Source: Haloprofundus marisrubri
GTDB lineage: Archaea; Halobacteriota; Halobacteria; Halobacteriales; Haloferacaceae
DNA length: 48,708 nucleotides
Direction: 5' to 3'
NCBI RefSeq assembly: GCF_001469955.1
Contig: NZ_LOPU01000038.1
Span: forward strand, 1-48,708
In this document: one piece after another, positions 15,896-24,858 of the stretch
Numbering within the stretch: the stretch's first letter is position 1
Layout: each line of letters opens with the position of its first letter
Translations under genes and position numbers: made by a program
Notes under the pieces: model-generated
What the model was told of the DNA's origin: nothing
The model's database searches: none
The model's input: only the letters and a program-made list of their open reading frames with translations

Positions 15896-16998
15896 TACCA
15901 ATCGCCAGCCCCGAACTTGGCCCTGAGGAACAGCAACGCGTCGCAGACGTGATTGAGAGCGGATATCTCGCGGACGGCCCCGAGGTACGCGCCTTCGAGG
16001 AGGAGTTCGCCACCTACTGCGACGCCGACCACGGCGTCGCCACCTCCAACGGAACCACGGCGCTCCACGCCGCCTTCGAGGCGCTCGACATCGGTCCGGG
16101 TGACCGCGTCGCAACCACGCCGTTTTCGTTCATCGCGAGCGCGAACGCGATTCGACTCACCGGCGCCGAGCCGGTGTTTCTCGACATCGACCCGAAGACG
16201 TACAACCTCGACCCTGACGAACTGGAAGCGGCACTGCGCGACGGCGAACAGATAGACGCCGTACTCGCGGTCCACCTCTACGGACTGCCGGCGGAGATGC
16301 CGCGCTTCGTCGAACTCGCAGAGGAGTACGACTTCGCACTCGTCGAAGACGCCGCACAGGCACACGGCGCGAAAATCGACGGCCAGCCGGTCGGTTCGTT
16401 CGGAGACGCAGCCTGCTTCTCCTTCTACCCGACGAAGAACATGACGACGGGTGAAGGCGGCATGGTCGTCACGAACCACCGCGACGTCGCCGAGGGCGTC
16501 GCCGAGTACATCAACCACGGCCGCTCGAACGCCTACGGCGGGAGCTCCTCTTACGAGCACGTCTCCGTCGGCCACAACTTCCGGCTGACCAGTCTCGGCG
16601 CGGCTATCGGCCGCGCGCAACTGGAGAAACTGCCCCGCTTCGTCGAGGCACGCCAGCGTCACGCCGGCAAACTGAACGAACTGCTCGAAGATTCGTCGGT
16701 GACGACGCCGTACACGCCGGACGGCTACGAGCACTCCTTCCACCAGTACACGGTCCGTACGGACGACCGAGACGGACTGCAGGAGACGCTCGACGAACAC
16801 GGTGTCGGGTCGGGAATCTACTACCCAGTTCCGATTCACCAACAGAAACCGTACGCTGACCTCGGTCATACCGCCCCGAACGCGGAAGTGGCGGCGACGG
16901 AAGCACTGTCGCTGCCGGTCCACCCCGCACTGTCGGCCGACGACCTGGAGGTCATCGCCGATGCGGTTCTCGCCCACGGCGAGGAGGTGATGGCGTGA
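15892..16998 (+). CDS. DegT/DnrJ/EryC1 PLP sugar aminotransferase (WbpE type)
   Basis: 368 residues, normal for the family. The PLP-binding lysine is Lys182 in YPTKNMTTGEGG. EDAAQAHGA supplies the Asp that contacts the pyridine nitrogen, and NHGRSNAYGG and HNFRLTSLGAAIG are standard active-site motifs. It transfers an amino group to a 3-keto sugar nucleotide; beside the oxidoreductase, dehydrogenase and acetyltransferase the expected substrate is UDP-3-keto-GlcNAc uronate. Start and stop overlap neighbours by 4 bases, so it is translationally coupled. Confidence 0.93.
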   Translation: MIPIASPELGPEEQQRVADVIESGYLADGPEVRAFEEEFATYCDADHGVATSNGTTALHAAFEALDIGPGDRVATTPFSFIASANAIRLTGAEPVFLDIDPKTYNLDPDELEAALRDGEQIDAVLAVHLYGLPAEMPRFVELAEEYDFALVEDAAQAHGAKIDGQPVGSFGDAACFSFYPTKNMTTGEGGMVVTNHRDVAEGVAEYINHGRSNAYGGSSSYEHVSVGHNFRLTSLGAAIGRAQLEKLPRFVEARQRHAGKLNELLEDSSVTTPYTPDGYEHSFHQYTVRTDDRDGLQETLDEHGVGSGIYYPVPIHQQKPYADLGHTAPNAEVAATEALSLPVHPALSADDLEVIADAVLAHGEEVMA

Positions 16999-17960
16999 AA
17001 CCCAAGGTCGGTGTCATCGGCGTCGGTCACATGGGACAGAACCACGTTCGCGTCTACAGCGAGATGCCCGGCGTCGAACTCGCCGGCGTCTTCGACGCGG
17101 ACGACGAACAGGCCGCGCGCATCGCCGAAGAGTACGGCACGACGGCGTACTCGATGGACGACCTGCTCGCAACGGTCGACATGGTCTCTATCGCGGTGCC
17201 GACGCGCTTCCACGCGTCCATCGCCCGCGACTGCATCGACGCAGGCGTCGACCTGCTCGTCGAGAAACCGTTCGTCGACGACCTCGAAGTCGGTCGCGAA
17301 CTGGTTCGCCGCGCGAACGAGGCAGGTGTGACGCTCCAAGTCGGCCACATCGAGCGCTTCAACCCCGCCATCACGGCACTCAACGACATCGCCGCCGACC
17401 TCGACATCATCGCGGTCGAAGCCCACCGTCTCGGCCCGCCGATTAACCGTGACCTCGGCGACAGCGTCGTGATGGACCTGATGATTCACGACGTGGACAT
17501 CATCCTCTCGCTGGTCGACGCGGAAGTCGAGTCGGTCTCGGCGCTCGGAACGCGGAACTCGCAGTACGCCGACGCGCAGATTCAGTTCGACGACGGAACC
17601 GTCGTCTCGCTGACGGCGAGTCGACTCACCCAGCGCAAGGTGCGGACCCTCAGCGTCACCGCCGACGAGTGCCGCGTGGACGTCGACTACATCAGCCAGT
17701 CGGTGGACATCCACCGCAACTCGCTGCCCGAGTACATCAAGCAGAACGGCGAACTGCGCTACCGCCACGAAAGCATCGTCGAACAGCCGATGGTCGAAAA
17801 GAACGAACCGCTGCGCGACGAACTCACGGCGTTCGTGAAGGCGGCGACGGAGAAGACGACGCCGCGAGTCACGGGCGAAGACGCCCTTCGCGCCATCGAA
17901 GTGACCCGCCAAATCGACGAACTGGCCTCGAAGGCCGAACGTCACGAGGTAATTCAATGA
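16995..17960 (+). CDS. Gfo/Idh/MocA sugar-nucleotide oxidoreductase (WbpB type)
   Basis: 321 residues. The NAD-binding motif GVIGVGHMGQNH spans residues 6-17, EKPF holds the conserved lysine region (DLLVEKPFVDDLEVG), and GHIERFNPA fits the WlbA/WbpB branch. The predicted role is oxidation at C3 of UDP-GlcNAc uronate to the 3-keto form used by the aminotransferase. The GTG start at 16995 overlaps the preceding stop, and its own stop overlaps the next ATG. No missing catalytic element is obvious. Confidence 0.92.
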   Translation: MKPKVGVIGVGHMGQNHVRVYSEMPGVELAGVFDADDEQAARIAEEYGTTAYSMDDLLATVDMVSIAVPTRFHASIARDCIDAGVDLLVEKPFVDDLEVGRELVRRANEAGVTLQVGHIERFNPAITALNDIAADLDIIAVEAHRLGPPINRDLGDSVVMDLMIHDVDIILSLVDAEVESVSALGTRNSQYADAQIQFDDGTVVSLTASRLTQRKVRTLSVTADECRVDVDYISQSVDIHRNSLPEYIKQNGELRYRHESIVEQPMVEKNEPLRDELTAFVKAATEKTTPRVTGEDALRAIEVTRQIDELASKAERHEVIQ

Positions 17961-19348
17961 GCAGCATCCCGCGCGGAATCGGCCTGTACGGGTCGGAGTA
18001 TTCGACGCAAGCACAGCGCATCGGCCTCACCAGCGGCGCGGTCCCCATCGCCATCTACGGTCTCGGCAAGATGGGACTTCCGCTGGCGAGCGTCTACGCC
18101 GAGATGAGCGGCAACGTCACCGGTGTCGACATCGACGAGGACGTCGTCCGGATGATAAACCGCGGCGAGTGCCACATCGACGGCGAACCGGGACTTCCCG
18201 AACTCGTCTCCGAACAGGTCGAACGCGGCCGATTCGAGGCCAGTTCCGACTCCCGTAAGGTCGCCAAGGACTCGTCGGTCCACGTCGTCATCGTGCCGAC
18301 GCTCATCAACGAAGAACACGAAGCGGACCTCGGAGCGCTCGAATCGGTCTGCGCCGACGTCGGCAGCGGCCTCGACCCCGGCGACCTCGTCATCATCGAG
18401 TGTACCGTGCCCCCGCGCACGTGCGAGGAAGTCGTCATGCCGATTCTCGAACGCGAGAGCGGCCTCTCACGCGGTGAGTTCGGCCTCGCGTTCTGCCCGG
18501 AGCGTACATCCAGCGGGAAGGCGCTGTACAAACTCCGTGAAGCGCACCCGAAAATCGTCGGCGGTATCGACGACGAGAGTACGCGCATCGCGGAGATGAT
18601 TTACGGCGAGATTACGAACAACGACGTCATCCCGGTCTCGGACGCGACCACCGCAGAAGCTGTCAAGGTGTTCGAGGGTCTTTACCGCGACGTGAACATC
18701 GGGCTGGCGAACGAACTCGGTCGCGTCACCGACAGCCTCGGCATCGACACGACCGAGGCGATAGAGGCGGCGAACACGCAGTCGTACTGCAACATCCACA
18801 CGCCCGGAATCGGCGTCGGCGGCCACTGCATCCCGTACTACCCGTACTTCTTCATGCAGCAGGTTCCCGAGCAGACGCCGCTCATCCAGACCGCCCGCGA
18901 CGTCAACGACTCGATGCCCGGCTTCGCCGTCGAGAAACTGCTGGACGGACTCTCGCGTCGTCACACCGACATCGACGGTGCGAAGGTGCTCGTCCTCGGA
19001 GTCACCTACCGTGCAGGCGTCGCCGAGACGCGAGCGACACCCGCAGCGCCGCTCATCGAGGAACTACAAGGCCTCGGTGCGGACGTGTACGCGACGGACC
19101 CGCTCGTCGACGTCACCGAGTTCGGTGCAGCGTCGGTCGACCTCGAAAACGTGACCGACGACGACTACGACGCCGCCGTTCTCGTCACTGCACACGAGCA
19201 GTTCCAGAATATCGACTGGAACGAGTTCGCGGACATGATCGTCGTCGACGGTCGACAGGCACTCGACCTCTCCGATACGGACCACTACGTCTACACCATC
19301 GGCGTCGGCCCCGGAGAGATGCGTGAGAAGGGACGAGTCGGACAGTAA
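17957..19348 (+). CDS. UDP-GlcNAc/ManNAc-type nucleotide sugar 6-dehydrogenase (WbpA type)
   Basis: 463 residues. The N-terminal Rossmann motif is IAIYGLGKMGLPLAS; AFCPERT and the central VKVFEGLYRDVNIGLANEL fit the UDP-sugar dehydrogenase family; the catalytic cysteine is Cys291 in GVGGHCIPYYP; and the C-terminal domain carries LGVTYRAGVAETRATPA. It oxidises a UDP-N-acetylhexosamine to the uronate, the first step of the pathway encoded by this operon. The ATG at 17957 overlaps the preceding stop (ATGA); a longer in-frame reading into the previous gene is rejected because its sequence is non-acidic and overlaps a conserved gene. Confidence 0.93.
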   Translation: MSSIPRGIGLYGSEYSTQAQRIGLTSGAVPIAIYGLGKMGLPLASVYAEMSGNVTGVDIDEDVVRMINRGECHIDGEPGLPELVSEQVERGRFEASSDSRKVAKDSSVHVVIVPTLINEEHEADLGALESVCADVGSGLDPGDLVIIECTVPPRTCEEVVMPILERESGLSRGEFGLAFCPERTSSGKALYKLREAHPKIVGGIDDESTRIAEMIYGEITNNDVIPVSDATTAEAVKVFEGLYRDVNIGLANELGRVTDSLGIDTTEAIEAANTQSYCNIHTPGIGVGGHCIPYYPYFFMQQVPEQTPLIQTARDVNDSMPGFAVEKLLDGLSRRHTDIDGAKVLVLGVTYRAGVAETRATPAAPLIEELQGLGADVYATDPLVDVTEFGAASVDLENVTDDDYDAAVLVTAHEQFQNIDWNEFADMIVVDGRQALDLSDTDHYVYTIGVGPGEMREKGRVGQ

Positions 19349-20258
19349 GCCACAACCAGACAACAGCTACGACATGATACCCGGATACGATTTCGCACTT
19401 GGACTCACCCACGACGTAGACCGACCGCATCAGAGCCCGATACACGCGGTGTACTACGCGCTCAGAGAGCGAAATCCAAGCCGTCTCCGGGGACTTAAGC
19501 CGGGGTCGAACCCCTACTGGCTGTTCGACGACATCATGGAAATCGAAGACGACCTCGGCGTCCGGTCGTCGTTTTACTTCCTCCAAGAGCAGTCGATGCT
19601 GCAGCGGCCGCTCGAGGAGTGGCGCGATTCGAGACACTGGGTCGAACACATCGGCCGATACGACATCGAAGCGCCCGACATCCACGACCTCATCCGGCGT
19701 CTCAACGACGGCGGGTGGGAAATCGGCCTCCACGGGTCGTACAGTTCGTACGACAAACCCGAACTGCTCTCCGAGCAGAAAGCGACGCTCGAACGCATCC
19801 TCGGCGACTCGGTCGTCGGCGGGAGACAACACTGTCTCAACATGACCGCCCCCGACACGTGGCGGCACCACACCGACCTCGGTCTCCAGTACGACTCGTC
19901 GCTCGGGTCGAGTTCGACGTACGGCTTCGAGCACGGGTACGACCCGATTCGGCCGTTCGACGACGAGTTCGTCGTCTTCCCGCTCACCATCATGGAACGA
20001 ACGCTTCCCAACGTCTCCGAGAGCATCGACGAGGCGTGGGCCGAGTGTGAACGGTTGTTAGAGGAAGCCGCCGAGAACGAGGCGGTGATGACGGTGTTGT
20101 GGCATCCTACTTACTACGACGAGGAGGAACGCCCCGGCTACCGTCGGCTCTATCGACGACTCATCGAACGTGCACAGGAGATGGGCGGCTACGTCGGTCC
20201 GCTCGCCGAGATATACCAATCGCTCGAACATCCGGTCGCGGTCGACGCTGAGCGGTAA
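19323..20258 (+). CDS. Polysaccharide deacetylase family protein (NodB-like)
   Basis: 311 residues. FALGLTHDVDRPH near residue 25 gives the metal-binding THDVD motif, RSSFYFL and WEIGLHGSYSSY supply the following strand and the H-x-S/T motif, and VLWHPTYYDEEE near the end fits the catalytic His. It should remove acetyl or similar groups from a glycan or precursor. GTG 19323 overlaps the dehydrogenase gene by 26 bases and has GGAGA upstream; ATG 19374 is an alternative. Last gene of the sugar operon. A second relative is at 34374. Confidence 0.86.
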   Translation: MRRDESDSKPQPDNSYDMIPGYDFALGLTHDVDRPHQSPIHAVYYALRERNPSRLRGLKPGSNPYWLFDDIMEIEDDLGVRSSFYFLQEQSMLQRPLEEWRDSRHWVEHIGRYDIEAPDIHDLIRRLNDGGWEIGLHGSYSSYDKPELLSEQKATLERILGDSVVGGRQHCLNMTAPDTWRHHTDLGLQYDSSLGSSSTYGFEHGYDPIRPFDDEFVVFPLTIMERTLPNVSESIDEAWAECERLLEEAAENEAVMTVLWHPTYYDEEERPGYRRLYRRLIERAQEMGGYVGPLAEIYQSLEHPVAVDAER

Positions 20259-20322
20259 TCTCCCTTTTTGGGCGGCAGAGTAGTCAGTGACAATCACGGG
20301 ACTGCGCCGGGGTATGCTGCGG

Positions 20323-20334
20323 ATAACAAAGCCC
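20323..20334 (+). promoter_or_regulatory. ATAACAAAG promoter box, FemAB-like gene
   Basis: ATAACAAAGCCC, the consensus itself, 37 bases before the ATG at 20360. No TATA-like sequence nearby. Confidence 0.7.
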
Positions 20335-20359
20335 CGAACGGCTCTTTTGGTTGTCAACA

Positions 20360-21376
20360 ATGAGAGTTGAACGGCTCGACTTGACAGCGTGGGCTAACGC
20401 GCTGCCGTCTTCTGGTTTCGAGGTCTTCCACACCCCTGAGGCGTTGAAGGTCCTCCGCGAACACGCGCCCGGTGAACTTCGGCTCTACGGTGGGTTCAAA
20501 GGAGAGCAGGCGATTGCGCTGCTCCCACTCGTCGTCCGCCGTCGTTCCGTCGGGACCGCCGTGTTCTCACCGCCCCCTGCGATGGGTGTCCCCCGACTCG
20601 GTCCGATTATGATGTCGCCGAGTCCCAAGCGACGCAAACGCGAGCGTGTCAATCGCGAGTTCACGAAGGAGGTGCTCGACGACCTGCAGTTGGATACGTC
20701 TCTCAGTTTCTTCCGGATGGTCTGCGGCACCGACTACCCCGACCCGCGGCCGTACTCGTGGAACGAGATGCGCGTCAATCCCTACTTCACGTACGTACTC
20801 GACACGGAGAACACGAGTACGGACAACTTGCTGAGTTCCTTCAGCAAGAGCCTCCGACGGGAGATTCGAGACGCCGAGGAGACCGACGTAACCATCGAAG
20901 CCGTCCCCGCTTCCGAGGGGGCGAAACTGGTGTACGAGGACGCGAAGTCCCGGTACGAAGAACAAGGAGAGAACTACCAACTGTCGTGGCCGTACGTCCG
21001 CGACCTGACGAACGCGCTCTCGGATGCCGGACGATGTCAGGTGTACGTCGCCCGTGCCCCTGACGGTGAGTATCTCAGCGGTATCACCACGCTGTACTCC
21101 AACGATATGGCGTACTTCTGGCAGGGCGGGACGATAAGCGAGTACGACGGGACGACCGTCAACAGCCTGATTCACTGGCGTATCATTCAGGATATCGCCG
21201 ATGGCAACGCCCCAATCGACTCGGTCACTGCCTACGACCTGATGGGCGCGAACACCGAACGCCTCTGCCGGTACAAAGCGAAGTTCGGTGCCGAACTCGT
21301 TCCGTACTACACAGTCGAGTCCTCGGGTGCAAGCATGGATATGGCGAAGAAAGCATACAGTCTCATCAACGGATAA
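20360..21376 (+). CDS. FemAB-like GNAT acyl/aminoacyltransferase
   Basis: 338 residues with two GNAT-like halves: an N-terminal half (FHTPEALKVLREHAPGELRLYGGFKGEQAIALLPLVVRRR) and a C-terminal half (KLVYEDAKSRYEEQGENYQL, CQVYVARAPDGEYLSGITTLYSNDMAYFWQGG, YDLMGANTERLCRYKAKFGAELVPYYTVE), the FemX/BacN-type arrangement. Bacterial relatives add amino acids to peptidoglycan; archaea lack that polymer, so a glycan or glycolipid acceptor is more likely. The ATG at 20360 is chosen over the TTG at 20351 because the promoter box lies 37 bases upstream. Followed 74 bases later by a flippase. The ATP-grasp protein may act on the same class of modification (inference). Confidence 0.87.
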   Translation: MRVERLDLTAWANALPSSGFEVFHTPEALKVLREHAPGELRLYGGFKGEQAIALLPLVVRRRSVGTAVFSPPPAMGVPRLGPIMMSPSPKRRKRERVNREFTKEVLDDLQLDTSLSFFRMVCGTDYPDPRPYSWNEMRVNPYFTYVLDTENTSTDNLLSSFSKSLRREIRDAEETDVTIEAVPASEGAKLVYEDAKSRYEEQGENYQLSWPYVRDLTNALSDAGRCQVYVARAPDGEYLSGITTLYSNDMAYFWQGGTISEYDGTTVNSLIHWRIIQDIADGNAPIDSVTAYDLMGANTERLCRYKAKFGAELVPYYTVESSGASMDMAKKAYSLING

Positions 21377-21449
21377 TGGTCTCCAACGGGTACGGTCTAC
21401 GGCCGAATAGCGCGATACAGCACCGCGATTCGAACACGGAGCAGCCGTA

Positions 21450-22979
21450 ATGGTCGACAAGGGTGGCGAACTCAAGACGCTGCTGTCGAGCGCCAGCCTC
21501 GTCATCGTCGGCGGTCTCATCGGGTCGGTTGGAAAACTGTTCGAGCGAATCATCGTCGGACGCGCGCTCACACCGGAAGCGTACGGCGAGATGAACATCG
21601 GCTTCGCCGTGATGACGTTTGCGACGACGCTGTCGCTCGTCGGGTTCACGCAGGCGATTCCGCGATATCTCTCCCGGTACGACGACGACGCCGACCGACG
21701 CGGTCTCTGGGTCGGCGGGATGATGCTCACCGGCGCACTCGCGCTGCTCGCGACGCTCGGTGTTACGCTCTTCGCCGAGCAGTTGGCCGAGTGGTTCTTC
21801 GATAGCGGTGAGCAGGCCGTGACGCTGCTGCGACTGTTCGGTCTCACCATCCCCTTCGTCGTCGGGATGCAGGTCGCCGTCGGTGCGATACGCGGCTACG
21901 AGAACACTATCTACAAGACGTACGTCCAGGACCTGACGTACCCGCTGGTCCGTATCGGCCTCATCGCCGTGTTCCTGTTCGGACTCGGCGGCGGTCTACT
22001 CACTGTCGGGTACGCGTACCTCGCCTCCGCCGTGTTGGCGTTCGTCGTCGCACACGTGCTTCTCAATCGGATAATTCCGCTCCGAGGCGCGTTCAAGACG
22101 CACAACCGAAAGATGCTGACGTTCTCGGCGCCGCTCATCGTCTCGACGGTGATGTCCATCCTCATCATCCAGATGGACAACATCATGCTCGGCTTCTTCA
22201 CGACGTCGTACCAGACGGGCCAGTACGGTGCGGCGTACACGCTTGCGTCGGGTATGCTCGTGGCACTCTCCGGATTCGGGTTCATCATGCTCCCGATGGC
22301 GTCGCGTCTCGACGCCGACGGCAACCACGAGGAGATAGACACCATATACTCGACGACGACGAAGTGGATTTACATCCTCACGTTCCCGGCGTTTTTGACG
22401 TTCGTCATCTTCCCGGATGACGTACTCCAAATCGTCTTCAACAGCGACTACACGCCAGCGGCGGCGGTGCTACCGATTCTCGCACTCGGTTTCTTCACCA
22501 GTGCGATGGTCGGCCGTAACCGCGAGACGCTGTCGGCACTCGGCGAGACGAGGTTTATCCTCGTCTCGAACTCCGTCGCGTTCGTCGTGAACTTCGGCCT
22601 CAACGTCACGCTGATTCCGATTTACGGGTTCGTCGGTGCCGGTATCGCCTCGGCAGTGTCGCTCGCCGTGCTGAATCTCATTGTCGTGCTGGTGCTGAAA
22701 GCGAAATTCGACATCACACCGACTTCGCCGGCGAACATCAAGACGTTCGTCTTCGTTCCCTTACTGCTGCTGCCGCTGGGGTTCGCATTCGAGCGCTACA
22801 CCACGTTCTCGCCGTCGTTGGTGACACTATTCCCCTTCCTCGTGGTCGTCGGACTACTCGGAATCGCCGTCGTCGTCGCTGTCGGTGCGCTACAGGAAGA
22901 AGACCTGTTCGTCATCGAGTTCGTCGAGGACCGCCTCGGACGACAGATTCCGTTCGTTCGCCGGTACTTCGCGTCGTAA
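21450..22979 (+). CDS. Wzx-like oligosaccharide flippase (1 of 2)
   Basis: 509 residues with about 12-14 TM segments of the MOP/polysaccharide-export fold. The N-terminal GGELKTLLSSASLVIVGGLIGSVGKLFERIIVGRAL segment is shared almost word for word with the protein at 24858, so the two are paralogues. The C-terminal VEDRLGRQIPFVRRYF tail is also common to both. It should flip a lipid-linked glycan to the outer membrane face. The ATG at 21450 has GGAG nine bases upstream. It follows the FemAB-like gene in the same direction and may be in its transcript. Confidence 0.93.
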   Translation: MVDKGGELKTLLSSASLVIVGGLIGSVGKLFERIIVGRALTPEAYGEMNIGFAVMTFATTLSLVGFTQAIPRYLSRYDDDADRRGLWVGGMMLTGALALLATLGVTLFAEQLAEWFFDSGEQAVTLLRLFGLTIPFVVGMQVAVGAIRGYENTIYKTYVQDLTYPLVRIGLIAVFLFGLGGGLLTVGYAYLASAVLAFVVAHVLLNRIIPLRGAFKTHNRKMLTFSAPLIVSTVMSILIIQMDNIMLGFFTTSYQTGQYGAAYTLASGMLVALSGFGFIMLPMASRLDADGNHEEIDTIYSTTTKWIYILTFPAFLTFVIFPDDVLQIVFNSDYTPAAAVLPILALGFFTSAMVGRNRETLSALGETRFILVSNSVAFVVNFGLNVTLIPIYGFVGAGIASAVSLAVLNLIVVLVLKAKFDITPTSPANIKTFVFVPLLLLPLGFAFERYTTFSPSLVTLFPFLVVVGLLGIAVVVAVGALQEEDLFVIEFVEDRLGRQIPFVRRYFAS

Positions 22980-23087
22980 CCCGACGCGTCGTCCGGTTGT
23001 CGTTCAGTTGCTGTTCGATTGTCGCCCGGCGTCCACGTTGCATATCCGTAGAGACTCGGCAACGTGACTGTGCGGAGTTCGTGACAG

Positions 23088-23096
23088 AAATATAAA
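23088..23096 (+). promoter_or_regulatory. TATA box for the 23182 phosphatase-family gene
   Basis: AATATAAAA, about 90 bases before the ATG at 23182. A conventional TATA box inside the glycan region, so not every unit there uses the ATAACAAAG box. Confidence 0.55.
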
Positions 23097-23181
23097 ACAC
23101 CCGGCAGTGGTACTGCTCCTGTTCCGTTGTGTACCGAATTTGCGACAGTCTCAGCGGATGTTACGAGGTCACACGATTATC

Positions 23182-24858
23182 ATGGAGTGGACACATCAGG
23201 AGTCATCGGAAACGGAAGGCAACGGAAAAACAGTCGTACTCGGGTTCGACGCACTCGACTTTCGGTATTTAGACGCGTTCGCCGACGACACCCCGAACCT
23301 CTCGGCGCTCCGAGAGCGGGGCGTCGAGTCGTCACTCGAATCGACGTTCCCGCCGTGGACTGGCAGTGCGTGGCCGTCGATGTACACCGGAACCGACCCC
23401 AGTCATCACGGCGTCTACGGGTTTTTCGACTACGAGGGCTACCCCGACGAAGGGACGGTCATCTCCCGAAACGACGTGCATAGACCGGCGTTGTGGAACT
23501 ATCTCGACTCGGAAGGTGTCCCGTCTCTCGTTTTAAACGTCCCTGTCACACATCCGGCAGACCCCATTCGCGGCGCGCTCATCCCCGGTTATCTCGCAAC
23601 AGAAGACACCGCAGGATTTCCGTCCGACGTTCGCAAAACGGTGTCAGCGGCGCTCGGTGAGGAGTACACCATCTACTCGCGTGGTGAGACCGCTTCGGAC
23701 AAAGAAGAGAAACTCTCGGGCTATCTCGAACTCATCGACCTCCGGAAACGCGCCGCGCTCTCGCTCATGGAGACGTACGACTGGGAAGTCGCCGTCATCC
23801 AAGTACAGAAAACTGATGCTGTGTTCCACAACTTCGACGAAAAAGCGGCGCAGCGGAAGGTGTACGCTGCCGCAGACGAACTCGCCGGTGCAGTCCTCGA
23901 CGTCGTCGACGACTCCACGAACGTCGTCGTCTGCTCGGACCACGGTATCGGTGAGACGACCGGCTACCGAATCTATCTCAACGAGATACTCCGCCAACAC
24001 GGCTACGTCGAGACGACGACCGAAGGCAGACAGGAGTCGCTCAGCACCATCAAAACCGACCTGACTGGTGAAACATCACCGGCTGAGGGCACCGAGACGA
24101 CGAGTGGAGAGTCGGTCCGGACTCGACTGTTCGGGTCTGCAGGGACGATGCTTCGCAAAGCCGGTGTCTCACCGACCAAGGTGTATCGGACGGCGAAACG
24201 GTTCGGCGTCGAATCGGCGCTCATGTCTGTCACGCCCGATGCAGTCCGGGATGCAGCGGGCGAGCACGTCGACTGGCGGGCTTCGAAAGCGTACCTTCCG
24301 AGCGGTACCCGTCTCGGGGTCCGAATCAACCTCGAAGGGAGGGAGTCTGAGGGCATCGTGCCGCAGTCGGAGTACGAAGAAGTTCGAACGGAACTCATCG
24401 AACTGCTCTCGTCGCTAGAGACGCCGGACGGAGACCCCGTGTTTGAGTTCGTAAAACGGCGTGAGAAACTGTATCAGGGCGAGTACGCCGAGAAAGCGCC
24501 GGACATCCTGTTCATGCCACACGAGATGAACCACCAGTTGTCGGTGAAGGTGTACGACCCGCCGTTTCTCTCCATCGACACCTACGACCACAAGCAACAC
24601 GGCGTCTTCCTCGGTGCTGGTCCCGCCTTCGAAGGCGTCGCACCGGAGTCGATGTCGCTGACCGACATCGCACCGATTTGTATGGCACTCGCAGGATTCG
24701 ACGTTCCCGAGCGGATGACAGGCGAGGTTCCAGAAGGAATTCTCTCGTTCTCGCCGTCGGTTCGAGCGTACAGAGACGTCCCGTACGGAACCGAACAGGC
24801 CACCACCGACGGTGAGGAGGAAGTGACCGAACGTCTCGAGGACCTCGGATATCTCTGA
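23182..24858 (+). CDS. Alkaline phosphatase superfamily protein (phosphodiesterase-like) (1 of 2)
   Basis: 558 residues. The metal-binding Asp is in VVLGFDALDFR, the nucleophile region is STFPPWTGSAWPSMYTGTDPSHHGVYGF, VVVCSDHGIGE supplies the Asp-His pair and DHKQHGVFLGAGP the last His, as in type I phosphodiesterase/nucleotide pyrophosphatases and iPGM-like enzymes. No signal peptide is evident. Such proteins recur in haloarchaeal glycan loci, perhaps moving or removing phospho-groups on carriers; that is inference. Three in-frame starts exist (23107, 23158, 23182); 23182 is preferred because GAGGTC precedes it. Its stop overlaps the start of flippase 2, so the two are coupled. Confidence 0.88.
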   Translation: MEWTHQESSETEGNGKTVVLGFDALDFRYLDAFADDTPNLSALRERGVESSLESTFPPWTGSAWPSMYTGTDPSHHGVYGFFDYEGYPDEGTVISRNDVHRPALWNYLDSEGVPSLVLNVPVTHPADPIRGALIPGYLATEDTAGFPSDVRKTVSAALGEEYTIYSRGETASDKEEKLSGYLELIDLRKRAALSLMETYDWEVAVIQVQKTDAVFHNFDEKAAQRKVYAAADELAGAVLDVVDDSTNVVVCSDHGIGETTGYRIYLNEILRQHGYVETTTEGRQESLSTIKTDLTGETSPAEGTETTSGESVRTRLFGSAGTMLRKAGVSPTKVYRTAKRFGVESALMSVTPDAVRDAAGEHVDWRASKAYLPSGTRLGVRINLEGRESEGIVPQSEYEEVRTELIELLSSLETPDGDPVFEFVKRREKLYQGEYAEKAPDILFMPHEMNHQLSVKVYDPPFLSIDTYDHKQHGVFLGAGPAFEGVAPESMSLTDIAPICMALAGFDVPERMTGEVPEGILSFSPSVRAYRDVPYGTEQATTDGEEEVTERLEDLGYL

